A program made the translations under genes and the position numbers. Shown here one piece after another: positions 14,833 to 22,017 of a stretch of 25,515 nucleotides of DNA. The stretch lies in contig CAZQRO010000024.1 of NCBI GenBank assembly GCA_964595785.1, positions 1 through 25,515 of the forward strand. Direction: 5' to 3'. The stretch is from Bovifimicola sp964595785 (lineage in GTDB: Bacteria; Bacillota; Clostridia; Lachnospirales; Lachnospiraceae). Every line of letters begins with the position of its first letter. Within the stretch, counting starts at the first letter, position 1. The notes under the pieces are model-generated. The model saw only the letters and a program-made list of their open reading frames with translations. It was not told the origin of the DNA and did no database searches.

Positions 14833-16314
14833 TTATTTATTTTCCTCATTCACATAATTCAAAGGAATCCTAACAGTAAAAGTGGTTCCCTCGCCTTCCT
14901 TACTGTATACCTTAATTGCACCATTATGCAGCATAATAATATTCTTAGTAATTGCAAGTCCGAGACCTGTTCCTCCTGTCTCTCTGGCTCTTGTCTTATC
15001 CACCCTGTAGAATCTCTCGAATACCATTTCCTGGGATTCTTCCGGAATTCCAATACCCGAATCAGCCACTTTGATATAAAAATACTTATGGTCAGCGTTA
15101 AGCGTTACCCGCACCCAGCCATCCATAACATTATATTTAATGGCATTCTCCACTAAATTAGAAATTGCACTGCTTATCTTGACTTCATCCACCTCAGCCG
15201 AAATAGGTCTGAAGCTTTCAAGAACAAGTTCAATATTTCTTTTTGCCGCAATAGGTCTTAATCTCTTTAATATTATCTCCACTAACTCATTAATATTTAT
15301 CTGGTTAATATTCAGATTAGTATTTTTCTTATCAAGCCTTACAAGAGTAAGCAAATCCGTAATAATCTCATTTTCCCTGTCAATTTCATTAACGATGTCA
15401 CCAAAGAATTCTTTATAGATTTCATTAGGAACTTCTTCCTGCATTATCAATGAATCTGCAAGAACTTTTATGGAAGTTATAGGTGTCTTCAATTCATGTG
15501 ATACATTTGATACAAACTCCTGTCTTGAATCATCTATCTTCTTCATTCTTCCTAACATACTGTTAAATGCCTGTGCCAATTTTTCTGTTTCAGTATATCC
15601 GTTAAGCGAAAGTTCATTATCAAAATATCCGAATGAAACATTTTCAAAAGAATTACCTATCTTATCAAATGGATTAACCACTTTTCTGGACCAGAAAAAT
15701 GCAAATATTATCGTTATCAGAAAAAGAATTGTCTGCATAAGATACATTTTTTCTCTGATATTTTCTAAAGCGTATACCACATCTTTCGTTGAAAAAGTCA
15801 CATACATTATACCAATTGTATTTTTGCTTTCATTAGAAATAGCAGAAACTATCTCTATACTTTCACTTTTTGAATTATATGCAGAAATATTTTCTCCTTT
15901 ATAACACTTAATAACATTCTGTGATACCGTTGTCTTATTCTCATCCATGACATATGTATCTTTGATAATCACAAAATTACTGTCTATAAGCATAACTCTT
16001 CCATCATACATTGCTGATAACTGGGACAATTCTGCATCAATTGCATCAGACTCCCTTAATTCCATATAGTTTTCACTGATTACATGATTCTTTAATATAT
16101 TGCACTGACTCAATAGTCTGTCCATTTTTGAGGCTACCATCTCATTTTCTATTGGTTCTAAAATAACATTTTCAAAAATAATCACCGGCACTATTCCTAT
16201 TATCACAAGAACAATAAATATTCGAAACTTCATGCTTCTGATTACTTTCTTAATCTTATCAACATAATTTTTTATAAACCCGAAAAAACTATGTTCCTTT
16301 ATCTTATTAAACAT
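14833..16314 (-). CDS. Membrane sensor histidine kinase (OmpR-partner type)
   Basis: Sensor of a two-component system. Transmembrane helices at about 30-48 and 190-208 bracket an extracellular sensor region of some 140 residues. A HAMP segment comes next, then the HisKA box VSHELKTPIT with the phospho-accepting H273. The ATPase domain shows the N box NLVENAIKYN (387-395), the G1 box DSGIGIP (418-424) and the G2 box GGTGLGLAI (447-455). AAGGAG lies 5 bases before the ATG. It follows its response regulator by 17 bases, so the two form a cognate pair. Overall plan resembles WalK, ResE and MtrB kinases; there is no obvious PAS domain between HAMP and HisKA. The signal is unknown. Confidence 0.94.
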   Translation of the reverse strand: MFNKIKEHSFFGFIKNYVDKIKKVIRSMKFRIFIVLVIIGIVPVIIFENVILEPIENEMVASKMDRLLSQCNILKNHVISENYMELRESDAIDAELSQLSAMYDGRVMLIDSNFVIIKDTYVMDENKTTVSQNVIKCYKGENISAYNSKSESIEIVSAISNESKNTIGIMYVTFSTKDVVYALENIREKMYLMQTILFLITIIFAFFWSRKVVNPFDKIGNSFENVSFGYFDNELSLNGYTETEKLAQAFNSMLGRMKKIDDSRQEFVSNVSHELKTPITSIKVLADSLIMQEEVPNEIYKEFFGDIVNEIDRENEIITDLLTLVRLDKKNTNLNINQININELVEIILKRLRPIAAKRNIELVLESFRPISAEVDEVKISSAISNLVENAIKYNVMDGWVRVTLNADHKYFYIKVADSGIGIPEESQEMVFERFYRVDKTRARETGGTGLGLAITKNIIMLHNGAIKVYSKEGEGTTFTVRIPLNYVNEENK

Positions 16315-16331
16315 ACAGGCTCCTTACTTAA

Positions 16332-17018
16332 CTATTCCTTGAAGAAATAGCCAACACCCCATTTAGTAAATACATATTTTGGTTCACTCGGATTACTTTC
16401 GATTTTCTCTCTAAGTCTTCTGATATGAACATCTACAGTCCTCACATCTCCCGGATATTCATATCCCCAGACAATACTAAGAAGTTTCTCACGGCTGTAT
16501 ACCTTATTAGGATTAGTTAACAATAACTCTAATAAGTCAAATTCCTTTGCAGTAAGATTAATCTCCTTATCGCCAATCTTCACATTTCTTCCTTCCACAT
16601 CAAGAGAAAGTTCACCTTTTATTATCATCTTATTATCTTGTTTAGCTGATGCTGATTTTCTGATTCTTCTCATAATTGCCTTAATTCTTGCCTTAACTTC
16701 TAATATATTAAAAGGTTTTGTAATATAATCATCTGCTCCATATTCCAAACCTAATATTTTATCCATATCTTCCCCTTTGGCTGTAAGCATAATTACCGGC
16801 ATAGAACTAAATTCCCTGATTCTGCTTAATACTTCAAATCCGTCATACACAGGAAGCATTACATCTAACAATACAATATCATATTCAGTCTGCTTTGCTA
16901 AATTAACTGCTTCCTCTCCATCATAAGCACAGTCTACCTCCAGACCATCCTGCTCTAAACTAAATTTAATTCCTTTAACAATCAATTTCTCATCATCTAC
17001 TACTAATACTTTACCCAT
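16332..17018 (-). CDS. OmpR-family response regulator
   Basis: DNA-binding response regulator of 228 aa. The receiver has acidic D8/D9, phospho-acceptor D52 in LLDVMLP, T79 and K101. A winged-helix output domain follows with the typical segment VWGYEYPGDVRTVDVHIRRLR and ends in WGVGYFFKE. The start is the ATG at 17018, after AGGTGA; the TTG at 17024 is not needed. It heads the pair with the kinase downstream and lies 83 bases after comEA. Sequence is close to WalR/MtrA-type regulators of envelope functions, but the target genes cannot be deduced. Confidence 0.95.
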   Translation of the reverse strand: MGKVLVVDDEKLIVKGIKFSLEQDGLEVDCAYDGEEAVNLAKQTEYDIVLLDVMLPVYDGFEVLSRIREFSSMPVIMLTAKGEDMDKILGLEYGADDYITKPFNILEVKARIKAIMRRIRKSASAKQDNKMIIKGELSLDVEGRNVKIGDKEINLTAKEFDLLELLLTNPNKVYSREKLLSIVWGYEYPGDVRTVDVHIRRLREKIESNPSEPKYVFTKWGVGYFFKE

Positions 17019-17060
17019 GTTCAAATCACCTATGTACTAAAAAACATATGCCTTTTTCTT

Positions 17061-17102
17061 ACAGCCAATTACAAGGCTTCCTTTCAACAATATTTTGGCT
17101 GT
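17061..17102. repeat. Hairpin between comEA and the response regulator gene
   Basis: ACAGCCAA (17061-17068) pairs with TTGGCTGT (17095-17102), the latter overlapping the comEA stop codon. Inside, AAGG-AAG-CCTT forms a small hairpin. No U-tract follows on the transcribed strand, so it may be an mRNA processing or attenuation site, not a strong terminator. Confidence 0.4.
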
Positions 17103-17749
17103 TAAACTTTTATCAAATCTTTTATCTTCTCAAATGCCGCTTCTTTAATTCCACTTATATTCATTATTTCTGAAATATCGCTAAAACCGCCATTCTCTTC
17201 TCTGTAACTGATTATTGCATCTGCCTTTGCTTCACCAATTCCCGGCAATTTCATAAGTTCTTCCCGTGCGGCATCATTAATATTAATAAGTGAGTCTTCT
17301 TCTGAATCAGTACATCCTTCTGTTAAATCCTGTGTATTTTCCCAGAAGTAATCTCCATTACTGTTACTGGCTTCTTCTTTAGTCGGAATATATATCTGCA
17401 TTTCATCAGTTACCGGTCTTGCTAAATTAACTGCATTCGTATCGGCTTCTTCTGTAGTGCCGCCAGCCGCTTCAAGTGCTTCAAACACTCTAGTTCCACT
17501 TAGCAGTTTATAAACTCCCGGCGTATTTACCGCTCCACACAGTTGTACATATACATATCCATCTGTCTGAATTTCCTCATTATCGCCTAAAACCTGTTCT
17601 GACGAATCATTCTTATCCTTAGAAACATCTGTATCGTCAACTGATTTCTCACTGTATACCTTTGCCTTACCGTCTTCACCACAACCTGTCAAACACATAA
17701 AACACATGCTTATCAGAAAACATTGCCATATAAATCTTACTTTTTTCAT
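17102..17749 (-). CDS. comEA: ComEA-type DNA receptor, predicted lipoprotein (SLBB + helix-hairpin-helix)
   Basis: Binds incoming double-stranded DNA at the cell surface for transformation. An N-terminal signal ends in a lipobox LTGC (C23), so the protein is probably lipid-anchored, whereas Bacillus ComEA uses a transmembrane helix. After an acidic linker there is an SLBB domain (65-122, with QLCGAVNTPGVYKL) and a C-terminal tandem HhH DNA-binding domain (154-215, with LININDAAREELMKLPGIG). Length is 215 aa. The ribosome binding site is AAAAGGAGA and the promoter lies at 17798-17826. It is the first gene of the com cluster, with comEC four genes downstream. Confidence 0.92.
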   Translation of the reverse strand: MKKVRFIWQCFLISMCFMCLTGCGEDGKAKVYSEKSVDDTDVSKDKNDSSEQVLGDNEEIQTDGYVYVQLCGAVNTPGVYKLLSGTRVFEALEAAGGTTEEADTNAVNLARPVTDEMQIYIPTKEEASNSNGDYFWENTQDLTEGCTDSEEDSLININDAAREELMKLPGIGEAKADAIISYREENGGFSDISEIMNISGIKEAAFEKIKDLIKV

Positions 17750-17797
17750 AAAATCTCTCCTTTTTCATTTGCGAAGAGACCTAAAACACCATATACA

Positions 17798-17826
17798 ATT
17801 TTACATAAAAAACGTGAACTTTACAA
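17798..17826 (-). promoter_or_regulatory. Promoter of the comEA cluster
   Basis: Minus-strand TTGTAA (17826-17821) and TAAAAT (17803-17798) with a 17-base spacer, about 50 bases upstream of the comEA start. It is vegetative in type; no ComK or SigH signature was recognised. Confidence 0.6.
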
Positions 17827-17846
17827 TATGTTTTTTAATTAATTTA

Positions 17847-17973
17847 GGTGATGTTGAGGGCAAAATGTATATATTATGTTTATATTCACCAGATTACACA
17901 AAAAAGTGAGTCTTGCGTTGCGAAGATATTAAGATTTCTTTAGTATCTGATATACATTCCCCCCAACATCACC
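17847..17973 (+). repeat. Structured intergenic repeat, copy C2
   Basis: The ends are inverted repeats: GGTGATGTTG (17847-17856) pairs with CAACATCACC (17964-17973), and three more pairs follow after one mismatch. The left half is shared with 87-157. The right half (17906-17956) is shared with the complement of 18364-18416, including the hairpin AGATA...TATCT and the motif CTTGCGTTGC. Short open frames in it have no ribosome binding site. It may be a small non-autonomous mobile element or a structured RNA. Confidence 0.7.
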
Positions 17974-17988
17974 ATATAAAGAAAGACT

Positions 17989-18249
17989 TCATTCCCACTT
18001 AAAAAGTATTATTCCTCCTACTGCCAACAGTACACCTAATACTTTTTTCATTTCAAAGTCTGCTTTTTCTGTACCAAATAATCCAAACAGTTCTATTAAG
18101 TATGCCACAACAAGCTGTGAAACTACTATTATCATTATAGATTTAGCCGGTCCCAGTGCTGACATACTTTTTACCACGGTATATGTTATGGCAGTTCCGA
18201 TTACCCCGCCTAACAGCATATACTTCGGACTTACTTTTACTATTCCCAT
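17989..18249 (-). CDS. Half-size YdcZ/DMT-family membrane protein
   Basis: Small membrane protein of 86 aa with about three hydrophobic helices (GGVIGTAITYTVVKSM, SIMIIVVSQLVVAYLIELFG and VLGVLLAVGGIILF). It resembles the C-terminal part of the YdcZ (DUF606) subgroup of drug/metabolite transporters, which normally have about 140-150 aa and five helices. The N-terminal helices are absent. GGAGG lies 8 bases before the ATG at 18249, so the short form looks translatable; the ATG at 18264 would contain that site. The site lies in one arm of a 12-bp hairpin. Inverted copies of a repeat flank the gene. It may be a decayed transporter or a subunit that pairs with another half. Confidence 0.65.
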   Translation of the reverse strand: MGIVKVSPKYMLLGGVIGTAITYTVVKSMSALGPAKSIMIIVVSQLVVAYLIELFGLFGTEKADFEMKKVLGVLLAVGGIILFKWE

Positions 18250-18253
18250 AATT

Positions 18254-18290
18254 AAAACCTCCATATTTATATATTAATTATGGAGGTTTT
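18254..18290 (-). promoter_or_regulatory. Hairpin that sequesters the Shine-Dalgarno of the half transporter gene
   Basis: In the minus-strand transcript, AAAACCTCCATA (18290-18279) is followed by a 13-base loop and the exact complement TATGGAGGTTTT (18265-18254), which contains the GGAGG ribosome binding site. The ATG comes 4 bases after. This could block translation until the stem melts or is remodelled. It could also act as a terminator, since both arms end in runs of A or T. Confidence 0.5.
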
Positions 18291-18326
18291 TCAAAAAACT
18301 ATTCATAGTGGTTATTAATAATTGAG

Positions 18327-18416
18327 ATGATGCTTGATTTGACATCGTGTCAAATCATTGCTGTATATATATCAGATACTAAGAAAAACTAATTATCTGC
18401 GCAATGCAAGCATCAT
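18327..18416 (-). repeat. Structured intergenic repeat, copy C3 (inverted relative to C2)
   Basis: Outer arms ATGATGCTTG (18327-18336) and CAAGCATCAT (18407-18416) are perfect complements. Directly inside are two hairpins with no unpaired base at the junction: ATTTGACA-TCG-TGTCAAAT (18337-18355), and CATTGC (18356-18361) with GCAATG (18401-18406), whose interior holds CAGATA/TATCTG. The result is a compact three-way junction. Its complement aligns with the right half of C2. Confidence 0.7.
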
Positions 18417-18486
18417 TCTTTTGAAAAAATCGACAAATATTTTAAGAAAGATAGTTTTTAACACCTCTATCAATTATTAAATATAC

Positions 18487-19767
18487 CTATTTTAACCTTG
18501 TTGTATATGTGTCATTCATTTTATCTAAATATTCACTTACATCTTCACCCTGCCATGCTTTATTAAGTACAGACTGTGTCTGCATAAAGTAGTCACTTGT
18601 CATCATTAATTTAGGCAATAAACAGGATTTATCATACTGCTCCTGAATTATACTATAGAATTCATTCATATAATTTGTGTGTCTTGCAGACAAAAGACCT
18701 GTATTATCATATACCATATCCACTCTTTTATATGTGGCATATTCCGCAAAAGCCTTTGCCATTTTCTCTTTATCAGACATATAATTTACCACCAGTGTTT
18801 CGGTACACGATAATGATTTAGAAGACAATTCCTCATTGAGCGCTGGCAGAACACATGCCGAATAAGATATTCCTTTAGGATTCTCTGCATTTTTAATATT
18901 ATTAAACTCATTCATTGTAACTATGGAACATACTATCTCACCATTTATAAATGATTCCGGTATTCTACTATAATCTTCATCTATTCCTATTCTGAATACA
19001 CTTGCAAGACTTGTATAGTATGAAAATGCCTTCTTAACTTCATCAGTATTTATATTAACTGCCGACTTATCATCACCATTAACTCCACCGATGTTCAAAT
19101 AATTGCCGACAAATCCATAATTGTGAAAAATATCTTCTGCATTCCAGTACATTATGTACTTAATATCCGGATTTTCCGCCGAATTAAAATTCTTCGCATA
19201 ATTAACAATCGAATCAAAACTTTCAGGTGCTGACTTAAAATATTCATTATTATAAATCATGAATTCCGTGTCAAATGTAAGTGGATAAGCTACATATTTT
19301 CCTTTATATGTTATGGCATTCAATGCCGTCTCGGAATAATTATCACTATTATAAATAGGATTATCATTTTCTGCTGCTAACCCATAACGGTATGCTGCTT
19401 CAAGTTCTTCTGAATCAATCAGATAAATATCCGGTGCTTCACCTAATGTTTCATCAATCTTCTTATTTGCCTTATTGATATTCTCCAAATAATCAATGTC
19501 AGACATATATGCTGCATTAACCTTTATTCCTGTGTCTTTTTCATATTCTTTTGAAAGTTTCGAAAAATAAGTCTCATATTTCAGGTCATTATACCAGATG
19601 TTTAACTCTTTTTCATCAACCCTGTATTTGTTCTTATGCTTAAAACTTACACCATTTTCTGCCAGCAAAATAATAATACTTACAGAGATAACCATAACGA
19701 TTATCTCTGTGAGCGTCCTAATAATTGCTGATTTATTTTTCTTAAATTTATTAAACATTAAAATCAT
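18487..19767 (-). CDS. Extracellular solute-binding protein (family 1), membrane-anchored, orphan
   Basis: Periplasmic-binding-protein fold of the maltose-binding class: ELNIWYNDLKYETYFSKL opens the first lobe, APDIYLIDSEELEAAYRYGL and YVAYPLTFDTEFMIYN are typical of sugar-binding family 1. The N terminus has one hydrophobic helix (about 17-37) after a Lys-rich start and no lipobox cysteine, so it is tethered by an uncleaved helix instead of a lipid. No permease or ATPase gene is adjacent. It starts 6 bases after argD ends, with AAAGG overlapping the argD stop, so it is translationally coupled to the arg operon. It could be a ligand sensor, an importer subunit for unlinked genes, or a passenger. 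Substrate unknown. Confidence 0.8.
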   Translation of the reverse strand: MILMFNKFKKNKSAIIRTLTEIIVMVISVSIIILLAENGVSFKHKNKYRVDEKELNIWYNDLKYETYFSKLSKEYEKDTGIKVNAAYMSDIDYLENINKANKKIDETLGEAPDIYLIDSEELEAAYRYGLAAENDNPIYNSDNYSETALNAITYKGKYVAYPLTFDTEFMIYNNEYFKSAPESFDSIVNYAKNFNSAENPDIKYIMYWNAEDIFHNYGFVGNYLNIGGVNGDDKSAVNINTDEVKKAFSYYTSLASVFRIGIDEDYSRIPESFINGEIVCSIVTMNEFNNIKNAENPKGISYSACVLPALNEELSSKSLSCTETLVVNYMSDKEKMAKAFAEYATYKRVDMVYDNTGLLSARHTNYMNEFYSIIQEQYDKSCLLPKLMMTSDYFMQTQSVLNKAWQGEDVSEYLDKMNDTYTTRLK

Positions 19768-19773
19768 CTGCCT

Positions 19774-20961
19774 TTAAAATGTGCTTAATACATCAGTTAA
19801 AATGCTTATCATTTCATCCACGTTTTCTCTTGAAATAATAAGCGGCGGTACCATTCTTAAAACATTACTTCCCGCACTTATTACCAAAAGTCCTTTGTCC
19901 ATGGCTTTTGTAACCACTTCGCCAACAGGTACATCAAGTACAAGTCCCTGCATAAGACCCTTTCCACGATGTTCTTTTGCACATGAGATTTTATCACATA
20001 TTTCATCTAATTTACTTTCTAAATATGCTCCGACTTCATTTACGTTATTAAGTACATCTGTCTTTTCAAATAAATCCAGTACCTTATTAACTGCTGCTGT
20101 CGCAAATGGATTACCGCCGTAAGTAGTTCCATGGTCACCCGGAACTAATGCTGCCGCTTTTTCGGTTGTAAGAAATGCTCCCACAGGAACTCCACATCCA
20201 AGTGCTTTGGCAAGTGTTAGTATATCAGGTTTTATACCATAATATTCATGTGCAAACATTTTACCCGTTCTTCCCATTCCACACTGAATCTCATCAAATA
20301 TAAGTAAAATGTCCTTTTCATCACATATATCACGTATGCCCTTCATAAACTCTTCTGCTGCCGGATAAATTCCGCCTTCCCCTTGAACAGGTTCAAGGAT
20401 AATTGCACACGTTTTGTCCGTTATAAGTTTTTTAACACTTTCTAAATCATTATAATCTGCAAACTTAACACCGCCGATTAATGGTTTAAATGCTTCCTGA
20501 TATTTAACATTTCCCGTTACGGATAATGCACCCATACTTCTTCCATGGAATGAATGGTTCATGGCAATTATCTCATGGTCATTTCTTCCGTCTTTGTTAA
20601 ATGCATACTTTCTTGCAGTCTTAATGGCACCTTCAATAGCCTCTGTACCGCTGTTAGTAAAAAATACTCTGTCCATTTTAGTAATAGCTGTAAGTCTCTT
20701 TGCTGCTGAACATGCCGGAACGTTATAATAAAGATTAGATGTATGAATAAGCTTATCAATCTGTGCTTTTAACGCATCATTATATTCTCTGTTATTATAT
20801 CCAAATGCAAATACTGCAATACCTGCTGCAAAATCCAGATACTTCTTGCCATCTGTGTCGTACAGATACACTCCGTCACCTTTTTCTAAAACAATCTTGT
20901 ATCTGTTATATGTATGTAGAATTGAGTTTTCTGCTTCTTCAATATATTCATTCCTTGTCAT
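19774..20961 (-). CDS. argD: N-acetylornithine aminotransferase
   Basis: PLP class III aminotransferase that converts N-acetylglutamate semialdehyde to N-acetylornithine with glutamate as amino donor. The cofactor motif LIFDEIQCGMGRTG (with D223) and the Schiff-base lysine in LTLAKALGCGVP (K252) are intact, as are NSGTEAIEGAIK and HGRSMGALS. The start is the ATG at 20961, 5 bases after GGAGG; an upstream ATG at 20973 overlaps that site. Length is 395 aa. Its place after argC-argJ-argB supports ArgD over related ornithine or GABA enzymes. Confidence 0.95.
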   Translation of the reverse strand: MTRNEYIEEAENSILHTYNRYKIVLEKGDGVYLYDTDGKKYLDFAAGIAVFAFGYNNREYNDALKAQIDKLIHTSNLYYNVPACSAAKRLTAITKMDRVFFTNSGTEAIEGAIKTARKYAFNKDGRNDHEIIAMNHSFHGRSMGALSVTGNVKYQEAFKPLIGGVKFADYNDLESVKKLITDKTCAIILEPVQGEGGIYPAAEEFMKGIRDICDEKDILLIFDEIQCGMGRTGKMFAHEYYGIKPDILTLAKALGCGVPVGAFLTTEKAAALVPGDHGTTYGGNPFATAAVNKVLDLFEKTDVLNNVNEVGAYLESKLDEICDKISCAKEHRGKGLMQGLVLDVPVGEVVTKAMDKGLLVISAGSNVLRMVPPLIISRENVDEMISILTDVLSTF

Positions 20962-20973
20962 AATTGCCTCCAT

Positions 20974-21011
20974 TATACAGTTTTATTTTTCATATACAGT
21001 TTTATTTTTCA
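20974..21011. repeat. Exact 19-bp tandem duplication at the argB-argD junction
   Basis: The 19-base unit TATACAGTTTTATTTTTCA occurs twice without a gap (20974-20992, 20993-21011). It spans the argB stop codon (21002-21004) and the space before the argD ribosome binding site. It looks like a recent slippage duplication that extends the spacer by 19 bases. Confidence 0.85.
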
Positions 21012-21916
21012 ACATTATAAAATTTCGTTTCGTCATTACTCAGAATCGCCGTACCGATTCCTCTATTGGTAAATATTTCAAGTAATAGACAATGAGGAAT
21101 ACGTCCATCGAGAATATGAACCCGTGACACACCATTGTCAATGGCATCTATACAATTATTCAATTTAGGAAGCATTCCACCACCTATGTATCCTTCTTCT
21201 ATTAACTTGTGTGCCTCCGAAATACGAAGTTCTGAAATCAATGTTGATTCATCCGCAGGGTCTTTATATACACCTTCAATATCTGTTAAAAACGCAAGTT
21301 TTTCAGCACTCACAGCCCTTGCAATTGCACATGCCGCATCATCAGCATTAATATTATAAGAATTAAACTCATCATCCAGACCGATTGGACATACAATCGG
21401 AAGATAGTCTTTCTCAATTAAATCATAGATGATTCCGGGATTAACTTCTGTTACATTTCCTACATATCCTATGTCTTCGCCATTAGAAAGTTTCTTCTCG
21501 CATTTAAGTAATTTACCATCTTTACCGCTTATGCTTATCGCCTTGACTCCTAATTCTTCCACCATAGTCACCAGTGATTTTCCTACCTTGCCTAAAACCA
21601 TTTCCGCAATTTCCATAGTTGCTTCATCTGTAACACGAAGTCCGTTAACAAACTTAGCTTCCATTCCTGATTTTTCCACCCATTTGCTGATTTCCTTACC
21701 GCCTCCATGCACGATAATGGGTTTGAACCCAACTAATTTAAGGAGTGTTACATCCTTAATTACATTCTTCTTAAGTTCCTCATCTACCATTGCGCTTCCA
21801 CCATATTTCACAACAATTATCTTCCTGTTAAATCTTTGAATATATGGTAATGCTTCAATAAGCACATTTGCCTTTTCTAAATATTTTTCCATTTCTTCTT
21901 CCATTTCCTTTTCCAT
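21002..21916 (-). CDS. argB: N-acetylglutamate kinase
   Basis: Phosphorylates N-acetylglutamate, the step usually feedback-inhibited by arginine. The amino acid kinase fold shows IIVVKYGGSAM (the phosphate-binding lysine), PIIVHGGGKEISKW and the later FLTDIEGVYKDP. The N-terminal helix MEKYLEKANVLIEALPYIQRF resembles the extension of arginine-sensitive hexameric enzymes. An in-frame ATG at 21892 would start at that helix and remove eight charged residues (MEKEMEEE); both starts have only moderate ribosome binding sites. Full length is 304 aa. Gaps are 101 bases to argJ and 40 to argD. Confidence 0.95.
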   Translation of the reverse strand: MEKEMEEEMEKYLEKANVLIEALPYIQRFNRKIIVVKYGGSAMVDEELKKNVIKDVTLLKLVGFKPIIVHGGGKEISKWVEKSGMEAKFVNGLRVTDEATMEIAEMVLGKVGKSLVTMVEELGVKAISISGKDGKLLKCEKKLSNGEDIGYVGNVTEVNPGIIYDLIEKDYLPIVCPIGLDDEFNSYNINADDAACAIARAVSAEKLAFLTDIEGVYKDPADESTLISELRISEAHKLIEEGYIGGGMLPKLNNCIDAIDNGVSRVHILDGRIPHCLLLEIFTNRGIGTAILSNDETKFYNVEK

Positions 21917-22017
21917 AGTGATATCAAATCCTTTCCCTTTTACTGCAAATATTCTTCACATTACAACATTTCCATAATCATTAAATCTGTTTGTATAACA
22001 TTATTACCAGCCAATAT

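Noticed and set aside
14926..15904. Plus-strand frames of 76-144 codons opposite the histidine kinase gene
   Set aside because: They are antisense shadows of a clearly coding gene and have no ribosome binding sites or recognisable motifs.
17706..17909. Plus-strand 67-codon frame over the comEA start and repeat C2
   Set aside because: It overlaps the comEA promoter and repeat, lacks a ribosome binding site, and resembles no protein family.
17847..18416. CRISPR array or complete insertion sequence
   Set aside because: There are only two full repeat copies in inverted orientation, no regular spacers, and no transposase frame between them.
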